NCBI GenBank assembly: GCA_019113885.1
Contig: DXGO01000030.1
Location: forward strand, 1-43,781
Direction: 5' to 3'
Source: Candidatus Alistipes intestinipullorum
Lineage (GTDB): Bacteria > Bacteroidota > Bacteroidia > Bacteroidales > Rikenellaceae
Length of the DNA stretch: 43,781 nucleotides
Shown: piece by piece, positions 1 through 9,239 of the stretch
Position numbering within the stretch: position 1 is the stretch's first letter
Layout of the letters: every line of letters begins with the position of its first letter
The notes under the pieces: generated by a model
What the model saw: only the letters and a program-made list of their open reading frames with translations
The model's database searches: none
Told to the model about the DNA's origin: nothing
Position numbers and translations under genes: made by a program

Positions 1-1
1 A

Positions 2-82
2 GCTCCTTATATCGCACCGCTACAACCGCATACCCTTGCTCGATTCCTCGCCTGGGGGATTCTGCAGGAGCTGGTCGTATAA
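2..82 (+). CDS. 3' end of a truncated CDS entering from the left edge (frame 2: ...APYIAPLQPHTLARFLAWGILQELVV*), product unknown
   Basis: Open frame from the window edge to TAA at 80-82, with plausible protein composition, upstream of the mltG promoter. Too short to assign. Confidence 0.35.
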   Translation, partial: APYIAPLQPHTLARFLAWGILQELVV

Positions 83-115
83 GACTCACCCGGGTGCAAA
101 AGTAGGAATTTTTTG

Positions 116-123
116 TATCTTTG
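116..123 (+). promoter_or_regulatory. Bacteroidetes -7 box (TATCTTTG) upstream of mltG
   Basis: Exact match to TAnnTTTG, 16 nt upstream of the proposed ATG at 140. Confidence 0.65.
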
Positions 124-139
124 CAAAAAAAATCGCGGA

Positions 140-1153
140 ATGCAGAAAAAAACATTGCTGTATCTCTTTGTGGCTGCCATTGTACTGGGTGGTATTGTCG
201 CTGCGGTGGGCATCATCCAGTTCAAGGGCTCGGCTGTCGTGGCGGAGTCGGAACTCTACGTCAGCTCGAAGGCCTCCTACAGGGCGCTGACTGACTCGCT
301 GATGCCCCGTATCCGCCACCATGCGGCTTTCCGCAGCTATGCCCGCCGCCTCGACCTCGAAAACAGCTTCAAGCCCGGGCACTATGTGCTCAAGCCGGGC
401 ATGAGCGTCATCGAGGTGGCCCGGATGCTCAAACTCGGGTTGCAGACCCCCGTGCGGGTGACGATCAACAACGTGCGCATCCCCGCGCAACTGGCGCAGA
501 AACTCTCGCGGCAGCTCGACGCCGACTCCACGGCCTTCATGCAGGCGTTGACCTCGAAGAGCCTCGCCGAGGAGGTGGGCTTCGACAGCGTGACGCTCTT
601 CTCGATGTTCATTCCCGACACCTACGAGTTCTACTGGACGGTTTCGCCCGAGGAGCTGGTGCGGCGCATGAAGCGTGAATACGACCGCTTCTGGACCGAG
701 GAGCGCGATGCCAAGCGCAAGCGCAGCGGCCTGAGCCGCCTCGAGGTGATGACCCTCGCCTCGATCGTCTACGAGGAGACGCGCAAGAGCGACGAGATGC
801 CCCGTATCGCCGGGGTCTACGTCAACCGCCTGCGCCGGGGCATCCCGCTGCAGGCCGACCCGACGGTCAAGTACGCCATGCAGGACTTCGCCCTGCGCCG
901 CATCCTCTACCGCCACCTGAAGTATCCCTCGCCCTACAATACGTACATCAACAAGGGACTGCCTCCCTCGCCGATCTGCATGCCGGGCAAGAACGCCATC
1001 GAGGCGGTGCTGGACTTCGAGGAGCACGACTACATCTTCTTCTGTGCACGCCCGACGTTCGACGGATACCACAATTTCGCCCGCACGCTGCGTGAGCACA
1101 ACGCCAACGCCCGGGCTTACAGCGCCGAGCTGAACCGGCGTAAAATCCATTAA
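140..1153 (+). CDS. mltG: Endolytic transglycosylase MltG (YceG-like)
   Basis: N-terminal TM segment; YceG-like motifs (LASIVYEETRKSDEMPRIAGVYVNRLRRGIPLQADPTVKYA, SPYNTYINKGLPPSPICMPG). Start moved to the ATG at 140, downstream of the TATCTTTG box. Confidence 0.9.
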   Translation: MQKKTLLYLFVAAIVLGGIVAAVGIIQFKGSAVVAESELYVSSKASYRALTDSLMPRIRHHAAFRSYARRLDLENSFKPGHYVLKPGMSVIEVARMLKLGLQTPVRVTINNVRIPAQLAQKLSRQLDADSTAFMQALTSKSLAEEVGFDSVTLFSMFIPDTYEFYWTVSPEELVRRMKREYDRFWTEERDAKRKRSGLSRLEVMTLASIVYEETRKSDEMPRIAGVYVNRLRRGIPLQADPTVKYAMQDFALRRILYRHLKYPSPYNTYINKGLPPSPICMPGKNAIEAVLDFEEHDYIFFCARPTFDGYHNFARTLREHNANARAYSAELNRRKIH

Positions 1154-1173
1154 GGACCGACAGACCCCCCCCC

Positions 1174-1776
1174 ATGCTGACAAAGATTTACGAACAGAAC
1201 CCTTCGGAGAAGGAGTTGAAACATGTGGTCGAGGCCCTCGAGCACGACGGCATCGTGATTTATCCGACGGACAGCGTCTATGCATTCGGCTGTTCGCTCC
1301 ATTCGGCCAAGGCTGTCGAACGGTTGCGCCGCATGCGTGACAAGTCGACGGCCGATTTCGCGCTTGTCTTCGCCAATATCGCCCAGGTGGCGGAGTATTG
1401 CCGGGTCGACAACGCGGCGTTCCGCATCCTGAAGCGTAACCTTCCCGGGCCTTTCACCTTCTTGCTGCCGGCCTCGTCGCGCATTCCCGACAAGGCGCTC
1501 GAACGGCGCCGCACGATCGGTGTGCGTATCCCGTCGAACGGTGTCGCCCGGGCGGTGGTCGAGACCCTGGGTTGCCCGATGGTCACCGCGTCGGTCAAGG
1601 ATGACGACGAGGTGGTCGAATATACCACAGACCCGGAGTTGATCAACGAGCGTTACGGCCGCGAGGTCGCGCTGGTGATCGACGGCGGCATCGGCGACAA
1701 CGTTCCGACGACGGTCGTCGACCTGACGGGCGACGAACCCGAAATCCTGCGCGAAGGAAAAGGGGAGTTGCAGTGA
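1174..1776 (+). CDS. tsaC: L-threonylcarbamoyladenylate synthase, Sua5/YciO/YrdC family
   Basis: YrdC signature (IVYPTDSVYAFGCSLHSAKAVERLRRMR, LPGPFTFLLPAS, VRIPSN). Confidence 0.85.
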   Translation: MLTKIYEQNPSEKELKHVVEALEHDGIVIYPTDSVYAFGCSLHSAKAVERLRRMRDKSTADFALVFANIAQVAEYCRVDNAAFRILKRNLPGPFTFLLPASSRIPDKALERRRTIGVRIPSNGVARAVVETLGCPMVTASVKDDDEVVEYTTDPELINERYGREVALVIDGGIGDNVPTTVVDLTGDEPEILREGKGELQ

Positions 1777-1838
1777 CCGGAACGGCGGGCAGGGATTCGG
1801 AAACCTCTGGAAATAAAGAGATCAAACATAACATACGC

Positions 1839-2363
1839 ATGAAACGAACGAATTTTTGGAATGAAGCCGCCTCCTGCGGCGTATACCTGGGGCTGCTGGC
1901 CATTGTTTTCGATGTGATCGGATTCTATAAACAGCACGCCCTGTTGTCGTTGCTGTCGCTGGCACTGTTCGTGGTGTTGCTGACGTGGTGCATGAAGACC
2001 CGCGTTGCCCGCCATGCCACGCCGAGCGAAGGGTACAGCTATGGGCGTTGCCTGGGATTCATGGTTGCCGTGATGCTCTGTGCGGGATTTCTCGAAGGGG
2101 CCTTCATGGGCGTATCGGCCAACTGGCTCTTTGCGGAGAAGTACGACGCTTCGATCGGCGAATCGCTCGCCATCCTCGAAGATACCGGATTCTACACCTC
2201 CGAGATGTTGGAGATGATGGCACGGATGCTCCATTCGCCGCTGGTATTGATCTTCTCCACGATGGTCGGTTCGGCCGTCAAGGGCGCCTTTTTCGGTCTG
2301 TTTATTGCAGCCTATACCCGCCAGGAGCCCCGTCCTTTCGCCAACAATGACAACCTCGAATGA
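1839..2363 (+). CDS. DUF4199-like integral membrane protein
   Basis: Four hydrophobic segments and DUF4199-like layout; start taken at MKRTNFWNEA. Overlaps the next gene by ATGA. Confidence 0.7.
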   Translation: MKRTNFWNEAASCGVYLGLLAIVFDVIGFYKQHALLSLLSLALFVVLLTWCMKTRVARHATPSEGYSYGRCLGFMVAVMLCAGFLEGAFMGVSANWLFAEKYDASIGESLAILEDTGFYTSEMLEMMARMLHSPLVLIFSTMVGSAVKGAFFGLFIAAYTRQEPRPFANNDNLE

Positions 2364-3325
2364 TGGATCGTCCGACACTCGACATCTCGGTCGTTGTGCC
2401 TCTCTACAACGAGGCCGAGTCGCTGCCCGAGCTGGTGGCGTGGATCGACCGTGTGGCCCGCGACAACAGCCTGACCTACGAAATCGTCTTGGTCGATGAC
2501 GGGTCGTCCGACGGCTCGTGGGAGACCATCGAGCGGTTGAAACCGCAATATCCGGCCATCCGGGCCATCGGGTTCTCGTGCAACTACGGCAAGTCGGCAG
2601 CGCTCTACTGCGGCTTTGCCGCGGCGGAAGGGGAGGTGGTCTTCACGATGGACGCCGACCTGCAGGACTCGCCCGACGAGATTCCCGCCATGCGCCGTAT
2701 GGTGCTCGAAGAGGGCTACGACCTGGTTTCGGGGTGGAAGAAGAAACGCCACGACCCGATCGGCAAGCGATGGCCGAGCAAGTTCTTCAACTGGACGGCC
2801 CGCAGTGTCTCGGGCATCAAGCTCCATGACTTCAACTGCGGCCTGAAAGCTTACCGCCGCAAGGTGGTGAAGTCGATCGAGGTCTACGGCGAGATGCACC
2901 GCTTCATCCCGATCCTGGCCAAGAAGGCCGGGTTCCGACGCATCGGCGAGAAGGTCGTCGATCACCATGCCCGCAAGTACGGACACTCGAAATTCGGCCT
3001 TGAACGTACGGTCAAAGGGTACCTCGATCTTATCACCGTGCTGTTCATGACCCATTTCGGACGTTCGCCGATGTACTTCTTCGGAGGCCTCGGAACGCTG
3101 ATGTTCCTGCTGGGTGGCGGTACGACGGTGTGGGTCATCGCCGGGAAACTCTGGAAACAGGCCCATGGGTTGCCCCTGCGCGCCGTGACCGACCAGCCGC
3201 TCTTCTACCTGGCTATCCTGGCCGTGATCCTGGGCGTGCAGCTCTTCCTGGCAGGCTTCCTCGGCGAGTTGATCAACCGCGGCTCGTCGGACCGAAACAA
3301 GTATTTGATTGACAAAACACTATAA
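2360..3325 (+). CDS. Glycosyltransferase family 2 (DPM1/GtrB-like) with C-terminal TM helices
   Basis: SVVVPLYNEAESLPEL, DDGSSDGSW and DADLQDSPDEIP motifs; two C-terminal TM segments; start overlaps the upstream stop. Confidence 0.9.
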   Translation: MMDRPTLDISVVVPLYNEAESLPELVAWIDRVARDNSLTYEIVLVDDGSSDGSWETIERLKPQYPAIRAIGFSCNYGKSAALYCGFAAAEGEVVFTMDADLQDSPDEIPAMRRMVLEEGYDLVSGWKKKRHDPIGKRWPSKFFNWTARSVSGIKLHDFNCGLKAYRRKVVKSIEVYGEMHRFIPILAKKAGFRRIGEKVVDHHARKYGHSKFGLERTVKGYLDLITVLFMTHFGRSPMYFFGGLGTLMFLLGGGTTVWVIAGKLWKQAHGLPLRAVTDQPLFYLAILAVILGVQLFLAGFLGELINRGSSDRNKYLIDKTL

Positions 3326-3327
3326 TT

Positions 3328-3792
3328 ATGATACAACGCATCCAATCCCTCTATCTGCTGGTTGTTACGGCGCTGATGGCCGTGACGCTCTTCGCTCCGC
3401 TGGCCTGGTTTGCCGCCGACGGCGAGGAATTCCGCCTCTATGCCTTCTCGCTCCAGACCCTCGAGGGCGAATCGATCCAGCCAACGGTCTATATGGGGCT
3501 GTTGTTGCTGGCTTCGTGCCTTCTGCCGCTGTTGACCATCTTCCTCTACCGCCGCCGGATGTTGCAGATTCGTCTGTGTGTGGTCGAGATGGTGCTGCTG
3601 TTGGGAGCCGTGGCCATGGAAGTCATCTATTATTTCCTGAGCGTGCGTGCCTTCTCCGACCAGACGCTTCATGCCCAGGGATTCAAACCCTCCATTGCCC
3701 TGCCGATTGTCTGCCTTTTCTTCATGTACCTGGCTGTGCGGGCGATTTTCCGTGACGAGTTGATGGTGCGCGCCGCCGACCGTATCCGTTGA
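3328..3792 (+). CDS. DUF4293-like membrane protein
   Basis: MIQRIQSLYLL start and four TM segments, typical of DUF4293; 2 nt after the GT2 stop. Confidence 0.75.
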   Translation: MIQRIQSLYLLVVTALMAVTLFAPLAWFAADGEEFRLYAFSLQTLEGESIQPTVYMGLLLLASCLLPLLTIFLYRRRMLQIRLCVVEMVLLLGAVAMEVIYYFLSVRAFSDQTLHAQGFKPSIALPIVCLFFMYLAVRAIFRDELMVRAADRIR

Positions 3793-3907
3793 GACGTATT
3801 CCGACGTCCGCCGTGTCATACCTTTGCGATCCGAAGAGGCCGGGCCTTTTCGGATCGTTGCGTTGTCAGCCGGCACGTTCTCTTCCTCGCCGATTTCCAC
3901 CCGAACC

Positions 3908-5035
3908 ATGAAACGAATCTTGCGGAACACTCTTCTCCTTTTGGCGGTTGTCGTGGCGTGCTTCGCGCAGCACCCCTCGGCCGCCTCCATGGCGGTCGTT
4001 GCGGACAGTCTCGCGCAAGGGCCTTCGTCAGACTCCTTGACAATCGCCTTCTATAACCTCGAAAATCTCTTCGATACGGTCGACACTCCCGGAGTGCGCG
4101 ACCGGGAGTTCACACCCCGGGGCGCCAAACGTTGGACGTCGGAGCGCTACGAGCGCAAACTGGCCGGTATCGGGCGTGTCCTCTCCGACCTTGCGGCCGC
4201 CGAGGGCGGGTTTCCGGCGGTGATCGGTGTGGCCGAGGTCGAGAACCGCACGGTGATGGAGGCGCTGGCGGCACAATCGGCCCTGGCTCCGGCCCGTTAC
4301 CGCGTCGTGCACTTCGATTCGCCCGATCCGAGGGGCATCGACGTGGGGTTCCTCTACCGTCCTGACCGTTTCGAACTGAAGGGTTGTGCCGCGGTGCGGG
4401 TTGCGTTGCCCGAGGCGCCTGACTTCCGGACGCGCGACCTGGTGACGATGTGGGGCGTAATCAATGCGCAACCCTTCTTCTTTCTCGTATGCCACTGGCC
4501 GTCGCGGGTCGACCGCCGGGGAGACTCGTCTCACCGCCGCCTGGCCGCTGCCCGCGAGGTACGGAGGGTGGTCGATTCGGTGCTGACGGCCGATCCCGAC
4601 ATGCGGGTCGTCGTGATGGGCGACCTGAACGATGATCCCGTCGACCGCAGCGTAACCGAGGGGCTCGGGACCACAGGGCGGATGGAGACGCTCGGCAACG
4701 GCACGTTGTTCAATCCCTTCGAGGCGTTGTACCTTGCCGGTTACGGGTCGTTGGCCTACCGCGGGGAGTGGAACCTTTTCGATCAGATTCTGGTGTCGCG
4801 GCCGTTGACGACGTCCGAGCCCGGGACGTTGCACATTGTGCCGGTCGGCGGCACGGAGTTCTACGGCGGCATCTTCTGCCGCCCCTGCCTGCTTCAGACC
4901 GAAGGCCATTTCCGCGGCTATCCCTTCCGTACCTATGCCGGCGACGAATACCTCGGAGGCGTGAGCGACCACCTGCCGGTCTACATCCGTCTGGAACGGG
5001 CTTCGGCTGCCGGGACCTGCGCCGAACCGGAATAA
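3908..5035 (+). CDS. Secreted endonuclease/exonuclease/phosphatase (EEP) family protein
   Basis: Signal peptide; IAFYNLENLFDT, GVAEVENR, HWPSR, VMGDLNDDP and GVSDHLPVYI motifs. Confidence 0.85.
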   Translation: MKRILRNTLLLLAVVVACFAQHPSAASMAVVADSLAQGPSSDSLTIAFYNLENLFDTVDTPGVRDREFTPRGAKRWTSERYERKLAGIGRVLSDLAAAEGGFPAVIGVAEVENRTVMEALAAQSALAPARYRVVHFDSPDPRGIDVGFLYRPDRFELKGCAAVRVALPEAPDFRTRDLVTMWGVINAQPFFFLVCHWPSRVDRRGDSSHRRLAAAREVRRVVDSVLTADPDMRVVVMGDLNDDPVDRSVTEGLGTTGRMETLGNGTLFNPFEALYLAGYGSLAYRGEWNLFDQILVSRPLTTSEPGTLHIVPVGGTEFYGGIFCRPCLLQTEGHFRGYPFRTYAGDEYLGGVSDHLPVYIRLERASAAGTCAEPE

Positions 5036-5065
5036 GTGCCCTCCGAGCGTCTGTCGGCAGAAAAA

Positions 5066-5098
5066 GAGGGCTGCCATCCGTATTGGATGGCAGCCCTC
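5066..5098. terminator. Intrinsic terminator between convergent EEP and M16 genes
   Basis: Perfect 14-bp stem GAGGGCTGCCATCC/GGATGGCAGCCCTC with an A5 run at 5061-5065 (U-tract for the minus strand). Confidence 0.85.
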
Positions 5099-5142
5099 GT
5101 TCTGTTGCGGGGCTTTTGCGGCTCCGGTCGTGGGGGAGCGGA

Positions 5143-8004
5143 TTACTCGGCAGACGCGGCAGCCTCCGTCTCCGTCTCCGCCGCAGCCGCCTCGGGACGC
5201 ATGACCACCTTCACGAGGTTGCCGTCCGCGAGAATCTTCTTGGCCAGGGCCTGTACGTCGGCGTTGGTCAGCGAGCGCACCGCCTTCTCGTAATTGGCCA
5301 GGTAGTCGAGTCCCTTCTCGTACCTTGTCTGGATGTAGGAGAGCCATCCGGCATTCTGCTCCAGGGAGTTGCTCCACGATTTGAGCAGGAATTCGCGCGT
5401 TTTCTCGATATCCTCGGTCAGCGGGCCCTCCTCGGCGATCTTGCGGATCTCGGCCAGTACGATCTCGCACAGTTCGTCGGCCATCTCGTCGTTGGTGTCG
5501 AACGAGATGTCAAGGCTGTAGCTCTCCTCGGGGAAGTCGCTCGTGCCACCGCTCACGCTTACGCCATAGGTGCCGCCCTTCTCCTCGCGGATCGATACCA
5601 GGTAGCGCGAATCGAGTGCCTGGGTGAGGAAGGTCATGGCGATCTTCTCCTCCAGCGTGTAGGGCATCTCTCCCGAATAGCTGTAATAGACCGAAACCTT
5701 GGGCTGCTGCATCGGGAAGCGGAACTCGTCGTTGATCTCACCCTCGACTACGCGTACCCGATCGTCGATGCGCTTCATGGGCTTCTTCGCGGCGGGAATC
5801 GAGCCGATGTACTTCTCGACCAGAGGTTTCAGCACCTCGGGATCGATGTTGCCCACGAAGACGAAGGTGAAGCTATTGGCAGCAGGGTAGAGCTTGGCGT
5901 GGAGAGCCGGGAACTGCTCGAACTCGAACTTGTCGAGCAACTCTTCATTGAGCGTCAGGCGGCGCGGGTTGTTGCCGAAGGTGATCTCCGCTACGCGTTT
6001 CGACATCTGGTAGTCGGGGTTGGTCTCGACGTTGGCCAGCTGAGCGCGCACCATCTTCATCAGGTTGTCGTAGTCGGTACGGTCGAAGCGCGGCTGAGTG
6101 AAGTTCAGGTAGAGCAGCTGCAGCATTGTCTCGATGTCCTTGGGCGAGCAGGTACCGCCCATGGTGCTGGTGTAGTTCCCCACGCCGGGCATTATCGTGG
6201 CACTTTTGCCCGAAAGCTGCTTGCGGAGCTCCGTCGAGGAGAACCTCCCGATGCCCGACATCGAGATCAGGCTCGGCGTCATGCCGCCCATGTAGACCTC
6301 GTCGTCCGAGAGCAGCGAGATGCCGCCCGGAGCCCAGGCTGTCATGCGTACCTCGTCGGCCTTGTAGGTCGTGGGCTTCACGACGATCCGCGTGCCGTTG
6401 GCCAGTGTCCATTCCGTCGTTCCGTAGGCTTCGTCCACCTTCGTTTTCTTCACTTTCGAACCCTTCAGAGGTGTGCCCTCGGGGATCAGCGGCTCCTTGA
6501 CCACATCGTCCTCATAGGCTTCGATCTCCGAGTTCATCACCCGTTCGCGGATTGCGAGCAGTTCTTCGGCCGTCGGCGTGGCGATTCCCTCCTTTTCGGG
6601 TGCGTTGACCACAATCACTTGGTTCTGGTCGGTGATGGTCTGCTGGGCAAAGGCGTTCACAGCGTCGATGTTGATCATCTTGAGCAACATGCTGTCGAGT
6701 TGCCATTCGGTCTCGGCATCGGGAATCGGCGCGTTTTTCTGGTAGTTGCTCAGGTAGTCGTTGACGAACTGCTCGTTCAGGCGGTCGTTGCGGTTCGTGT
6801 ACGAACGCTCGGCCTGGCGCAGGAGGTTCTCCTGAGCACGCTCGAATTCACTCTGCGTGAACCCGTGGCGGCGGATTTTCTCCATTTCGGTGTAGAGGGC
6901 CTCGAAACCGCGAGCCCAAGCGCCGTCCTGTGTTGCAGCGACGAACGTTGTGGCGTTGAGTGTAGGAATAACGCCCACGACGTCACCCGTGCCCATGCCA
7001 CCGCCCAGAATCGGGGCGTCGGCCTGCATGGCGAGCTCCTGCAGACGGGCGTTGGCCATTGTCGAGACATAGGCTTCGATCACGTTGTTGATCTCGCCCA
7101 TGACGGTGTTGTTGAACTCGGCGGGAACGGCCGGGCGCTTGATGAAGAGCTGTATGCGCGTGCTCTGCATCTCGGGGTCGGTGAAAACGCTCACGATGGG
7201 CTCCTCGTTGTCGGGCACCGTAATGACCTCCTTGGCGGGGGCCCCTGCCTCCGGAGCGGGGATGTCGGCCATCAGGGTTTTGATCTGTGCCTCGACGGCC
7301 TCGGCATCGATGTCACCTACGACGATCACCGCCTGGTAGTCGGGACGGTACCACGTGTGGTAGAACTCCTCCAACTCGTCGTGGTCGAAGCCCTTCAGCC
7401 CGTCGAGATAGCCGATCAGGTTACGGTGTTCGTATTTCGTACCCTTGCCCACAGCCTTGAGCATGTTGATCGATGAACGCCATCCGGCGCCGTCGCGCGT
7501 ACGCAGCTCTTCCATGATTACGCCGCGTTCCGAATCGATCTCTTCAGGTTCGAGGGCAATGAAGTGCGACCAGTCGTGGAGGATCAGCAGTGCCGAGTCG
7601 ATGATTCCCTGGCGAGAGGTCGGCACGTCGCTGATGTTGTAAACCGTGTAGTCCCACGAGGTGCCGGCATTGAGGTTGGCACCGAATTTCACGCCGATCT
7701 TCTCGAGGTACTCGATGAGCATCTTGTCGGGAAGGTTCTTCGTGCCGTTGAAGGCCATATGCTCGAGGAAGTGGGCCAGACCCTGCTGTGCGTCGTTTTC
7801 CTGAATGGCGCCGACGTTGTGCAGGATGTAGAAGTCGGCCTGTCCTTTGGGCTTTTCATTGTGCCGGACGTAGTAGGTCATGCCGTTGGAGAGCTTGCCG
7901 GTGCGGAGTTCCGGGTCCGTCGGGATCGGCGCCATGGGGTCCATCTGCGCCGAGACGCTGGTTACGGCAAAGGCCGCAACGATCAGCAAAAGGAATTTTC
8001 TCAT
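5143..8004 (-). CDS. M16 family zinc metallopeptidase (insulinase/pitrilysin type), two-repeat, secreted
   Basis: Signal peptide; HFLEHMAFNGTKNLP (HxxEH) motif; duplicated M16 architecture, 953 aa. Confidence 0.93.
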   Translation of the reverse strand: MRKFLLLIVAAFAVTSVSAQMDPMAPIPTDPELRTGKLSNGMTYYVRHNEKPKGQADFYILHNVGAIQENDAQQGLAHFLEHMAFNGTKNLPDKMLIEYLEKIGVKFGANLNAGTSWDYTVYNISDVPTSRQGIIDSALLILHDWSHFIALEPEEIDSERGVIMEELRTRDGAGWRSSINMLKAVGKGTKYEHRNLIGYLDGLKGFDHDELEEFYHTWYRPDYQAVIVVGDIDAEAVEAQIKTLMADIPAPEAGAPAKEVITVPDNEEPIVSVFTDPEMQSTRIQLFIKRPAVPAEFNNTVMGEINNVIEAYVSTMANARLQELAMQADAPILGGGMGTGDVVGVIPTLNATTFVAATQDGAWARGFEALYTEMEKIRRHGFTQSEFERAQENLLRQAERSYTNRNDRLNEQFVNDYLSNYQKNAPIPDAETEWQLDSMLLKMINIDAVNAFAQQTITDQNQVIVVNAPEKEGIATPTAEELLAIRERVMNSEIEAYEDDVVKEPLIPEGTPLKGSKVKKTKVDEAYGTTEWTLANGTRIVVKPTTYKADEVRMTAWAPGGISLLSDDEVYMGGMTPSLISMSGIGRFSSTELRKQLSGKSATIMPGVGNYTSTMGGTCSPKDIETMLQLLYLNFTQPRFDRTDYDNLMKMVRAQLANVETNPDYQMSKRVAEITFGNNPRRLTLNEELLDKFEFEQFPALHAKLYPAANSFTFVFVGNIDPEVLKPLVEKYIGSIPAAKKPMKRIDDRVRVVEGEINDEFRFPMQQPKVSVYYSYSGEMPYTLEEKIAMTFLTQALDSRYLVSIREEKGGTYGVSVSGGTSDFPEESYSLDISFDTNDEMADELCEIVLAEIRKIAEEGPLTEDIEKTREFLLKSWSNSLEQNAGWLSYIQTRYEKGLDYLANYEKAVRSLTNADVQALAKKILADGNLVKVVMRPEAAAAETETEAAASAE

Positions 8005-8045
8005 AAGGTTTTACGTTGTGTTTGGTTTTTGTGATTCGTTTTGTC

Positions 8046-8267
8046 CTATTTTTGTTCGTCAATGTCAGGGCGGTATTCGAGCAGGTCGCCGGGCTGGCAC
8101 GCCAGCTCGCGACAGATCGCCTCGAGGGTTGAGAGTCGCACGGCTTTGGCCTTGCCGTTCTTGAGAATCGAGAGGTTCGCGGGCGTGATGTCGATGCGTT
8201 CGGCCAGCTCGCCGAGCGACATCTTCCGTTTGGCCATCATGACATCGATATTGATGATTATTGCCAT
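8046..8267 (-). CDS. XRE/Cro-C1-type HTH transcriptional regulator
   Basis: 73 aa: MSLGELAERIDITPANLSILKNGKAKAVRLSTLEAICRELACQPGDLLEY, a canonical small XRE HTH. Confidence 0.9.
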   Translation of the reverse strand: MAIIINIDVMMAKRKMSLGELAERIDITPANLSILKNGKAKAVRLSTLEAICRELACQPGDLLEYRPDIDEQK

Positions 8268-8278
8268 GGTCGGGAGCG

Positions 8279-8989
8279 TTAGATGGTCAGTTTCTGTTCT
8301 TCGCTGAGGTTCTGGCCGATGGCGAAGACCTCGGCCGAGAAGAGGATCAGCAGCCCCATGATAATGGTGGTGTAGGAAAGGTCGAGCGACGTGTCGACCG
8401 TCAAGCCGCTGTCTGCGAGCAGTTCGGCGGCCCGGAGGTTCATGGCACGGCTCAGCAGACCGTTGATCAGCTCCGTTAGAATGGTGAGCAGGCCGATCAA
8501 GCGCAGGTACCAGACGTTACGGCGGTCGAGCGTGCGCTCTTCGCGGATCGAACGGCGCAGTGAGTGGATGATCATCACCATCAGCACGATGATGGCCAGC
8601 AAGAAGAGGGGGATAAGCAGGGCAAAGGCATAGATCCACGGGCTGCCGCCTACCGAACGGAATGCAATGCCGAGCGGGGAGATGCCCTCGGCGGGTTCGT
8701 CGACGATAAGGTTCATGCGCGTGACGAAGGGTTCGATCTCGATCGCTCCGTTTTGGATTGGAACGCTCTCTCCGTTGCTGTGGAGGATGCGGACGTCGCC
8801 GAGCAGGTAGATCAGCCGGGGATTTCCCTGCTGGAGTTTCTCGGCAATACGGGTACCCATCTCCATACCGTCGGCGGCACCACGGCCGAAATCGCCCAAG
8901 ATACTGTGGACGACGCCCGTAGCGATGACGAGGAACAGGGCGATGTAGAGGAACAGGAGTCGCTTGAGCAGCGATTTTTTGTTCTGCAT
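8279..8989 (-). CDS. DUF2975-like membrane protein
   Basis: 236 aa, four TM segments, immediately upstream of a small XRE regulator (the usual DUF2975 pairing). Confidence 0.8.
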   Translation of the reverse strand: MQNKKSLLKRLLFLYIALFLVIATGVVHSILGDFGRGAADGMEMGTRIAEKLQQGNPRLIYLLGDVRILHSNGESVPIQNGAIEIEPFVTRMNLIVDEPAEGISPLGIAFRSVGGSPWIYAFALLIPLFLLAIIVLMVMIIHSLRRSIREERTLDRRNVWYLRLIGLLTILTELINGLLSRAMNLRAAELLADSGLTVDTSLDLSYTTIIMGLLILFSAEVFAIGQNLSEEQKLTI

Positions 8990-9016
8990 GGTTTCCGATG
9001 GTTTGGTTTACGAGTA

Positions 9017-9068
9017 CAAAGATACGATATATTTTCGAAAAACAAATAATATTTATCGTTTTTCGATA
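9017..9068 (-). promoter_or_regulatory. Promoter and palindromic candidate operators of the DUF2975-XRE operon
   Basis: Minus-strand TATCTTTG at 9024-9017 and TTTG at 9046-9043; palindromes TTTTCGAAAA (9032-9041) and TATCG-N5-CGATA (9054-9068). Confidence 0.6.
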
Positions 9069-9208
9069 TGCGGGTGCATCGGGATCAAAACACATTGTAG
9101 TGAGTCCGCTCCATTGTCCCGCGAAGTTCGGGACAATACCGTTGGGTGTATTTCTCCGCATTTTGCCTTATTCCGGGATGCTTCAAAAGAACGGTAGGGG
9201 AAAATCGT

Positions 9209-9216
9209 TATCTTTG
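9209..9216 (+). promoter_or_regulatory. -7 box (TATCTTTG) for the thioesterase operon
   Basis: Exact TAnnTTTG match 23 nt upstream of the ATG at 9240. Confidence 0.6.
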
Positions 9217-9239
9217 TCGTTGACAAAAAACCGATTCAT

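Noticed and set aside
4768-7476. 902-aa plus-strand ORF antisense to the M16 peptidase
   Set aside because: Lies opposite a strongly supported gene; composition (Leu/Val/His/Arg-rich, no family motif) fits mirrored codon bias in a GC-rich gene.
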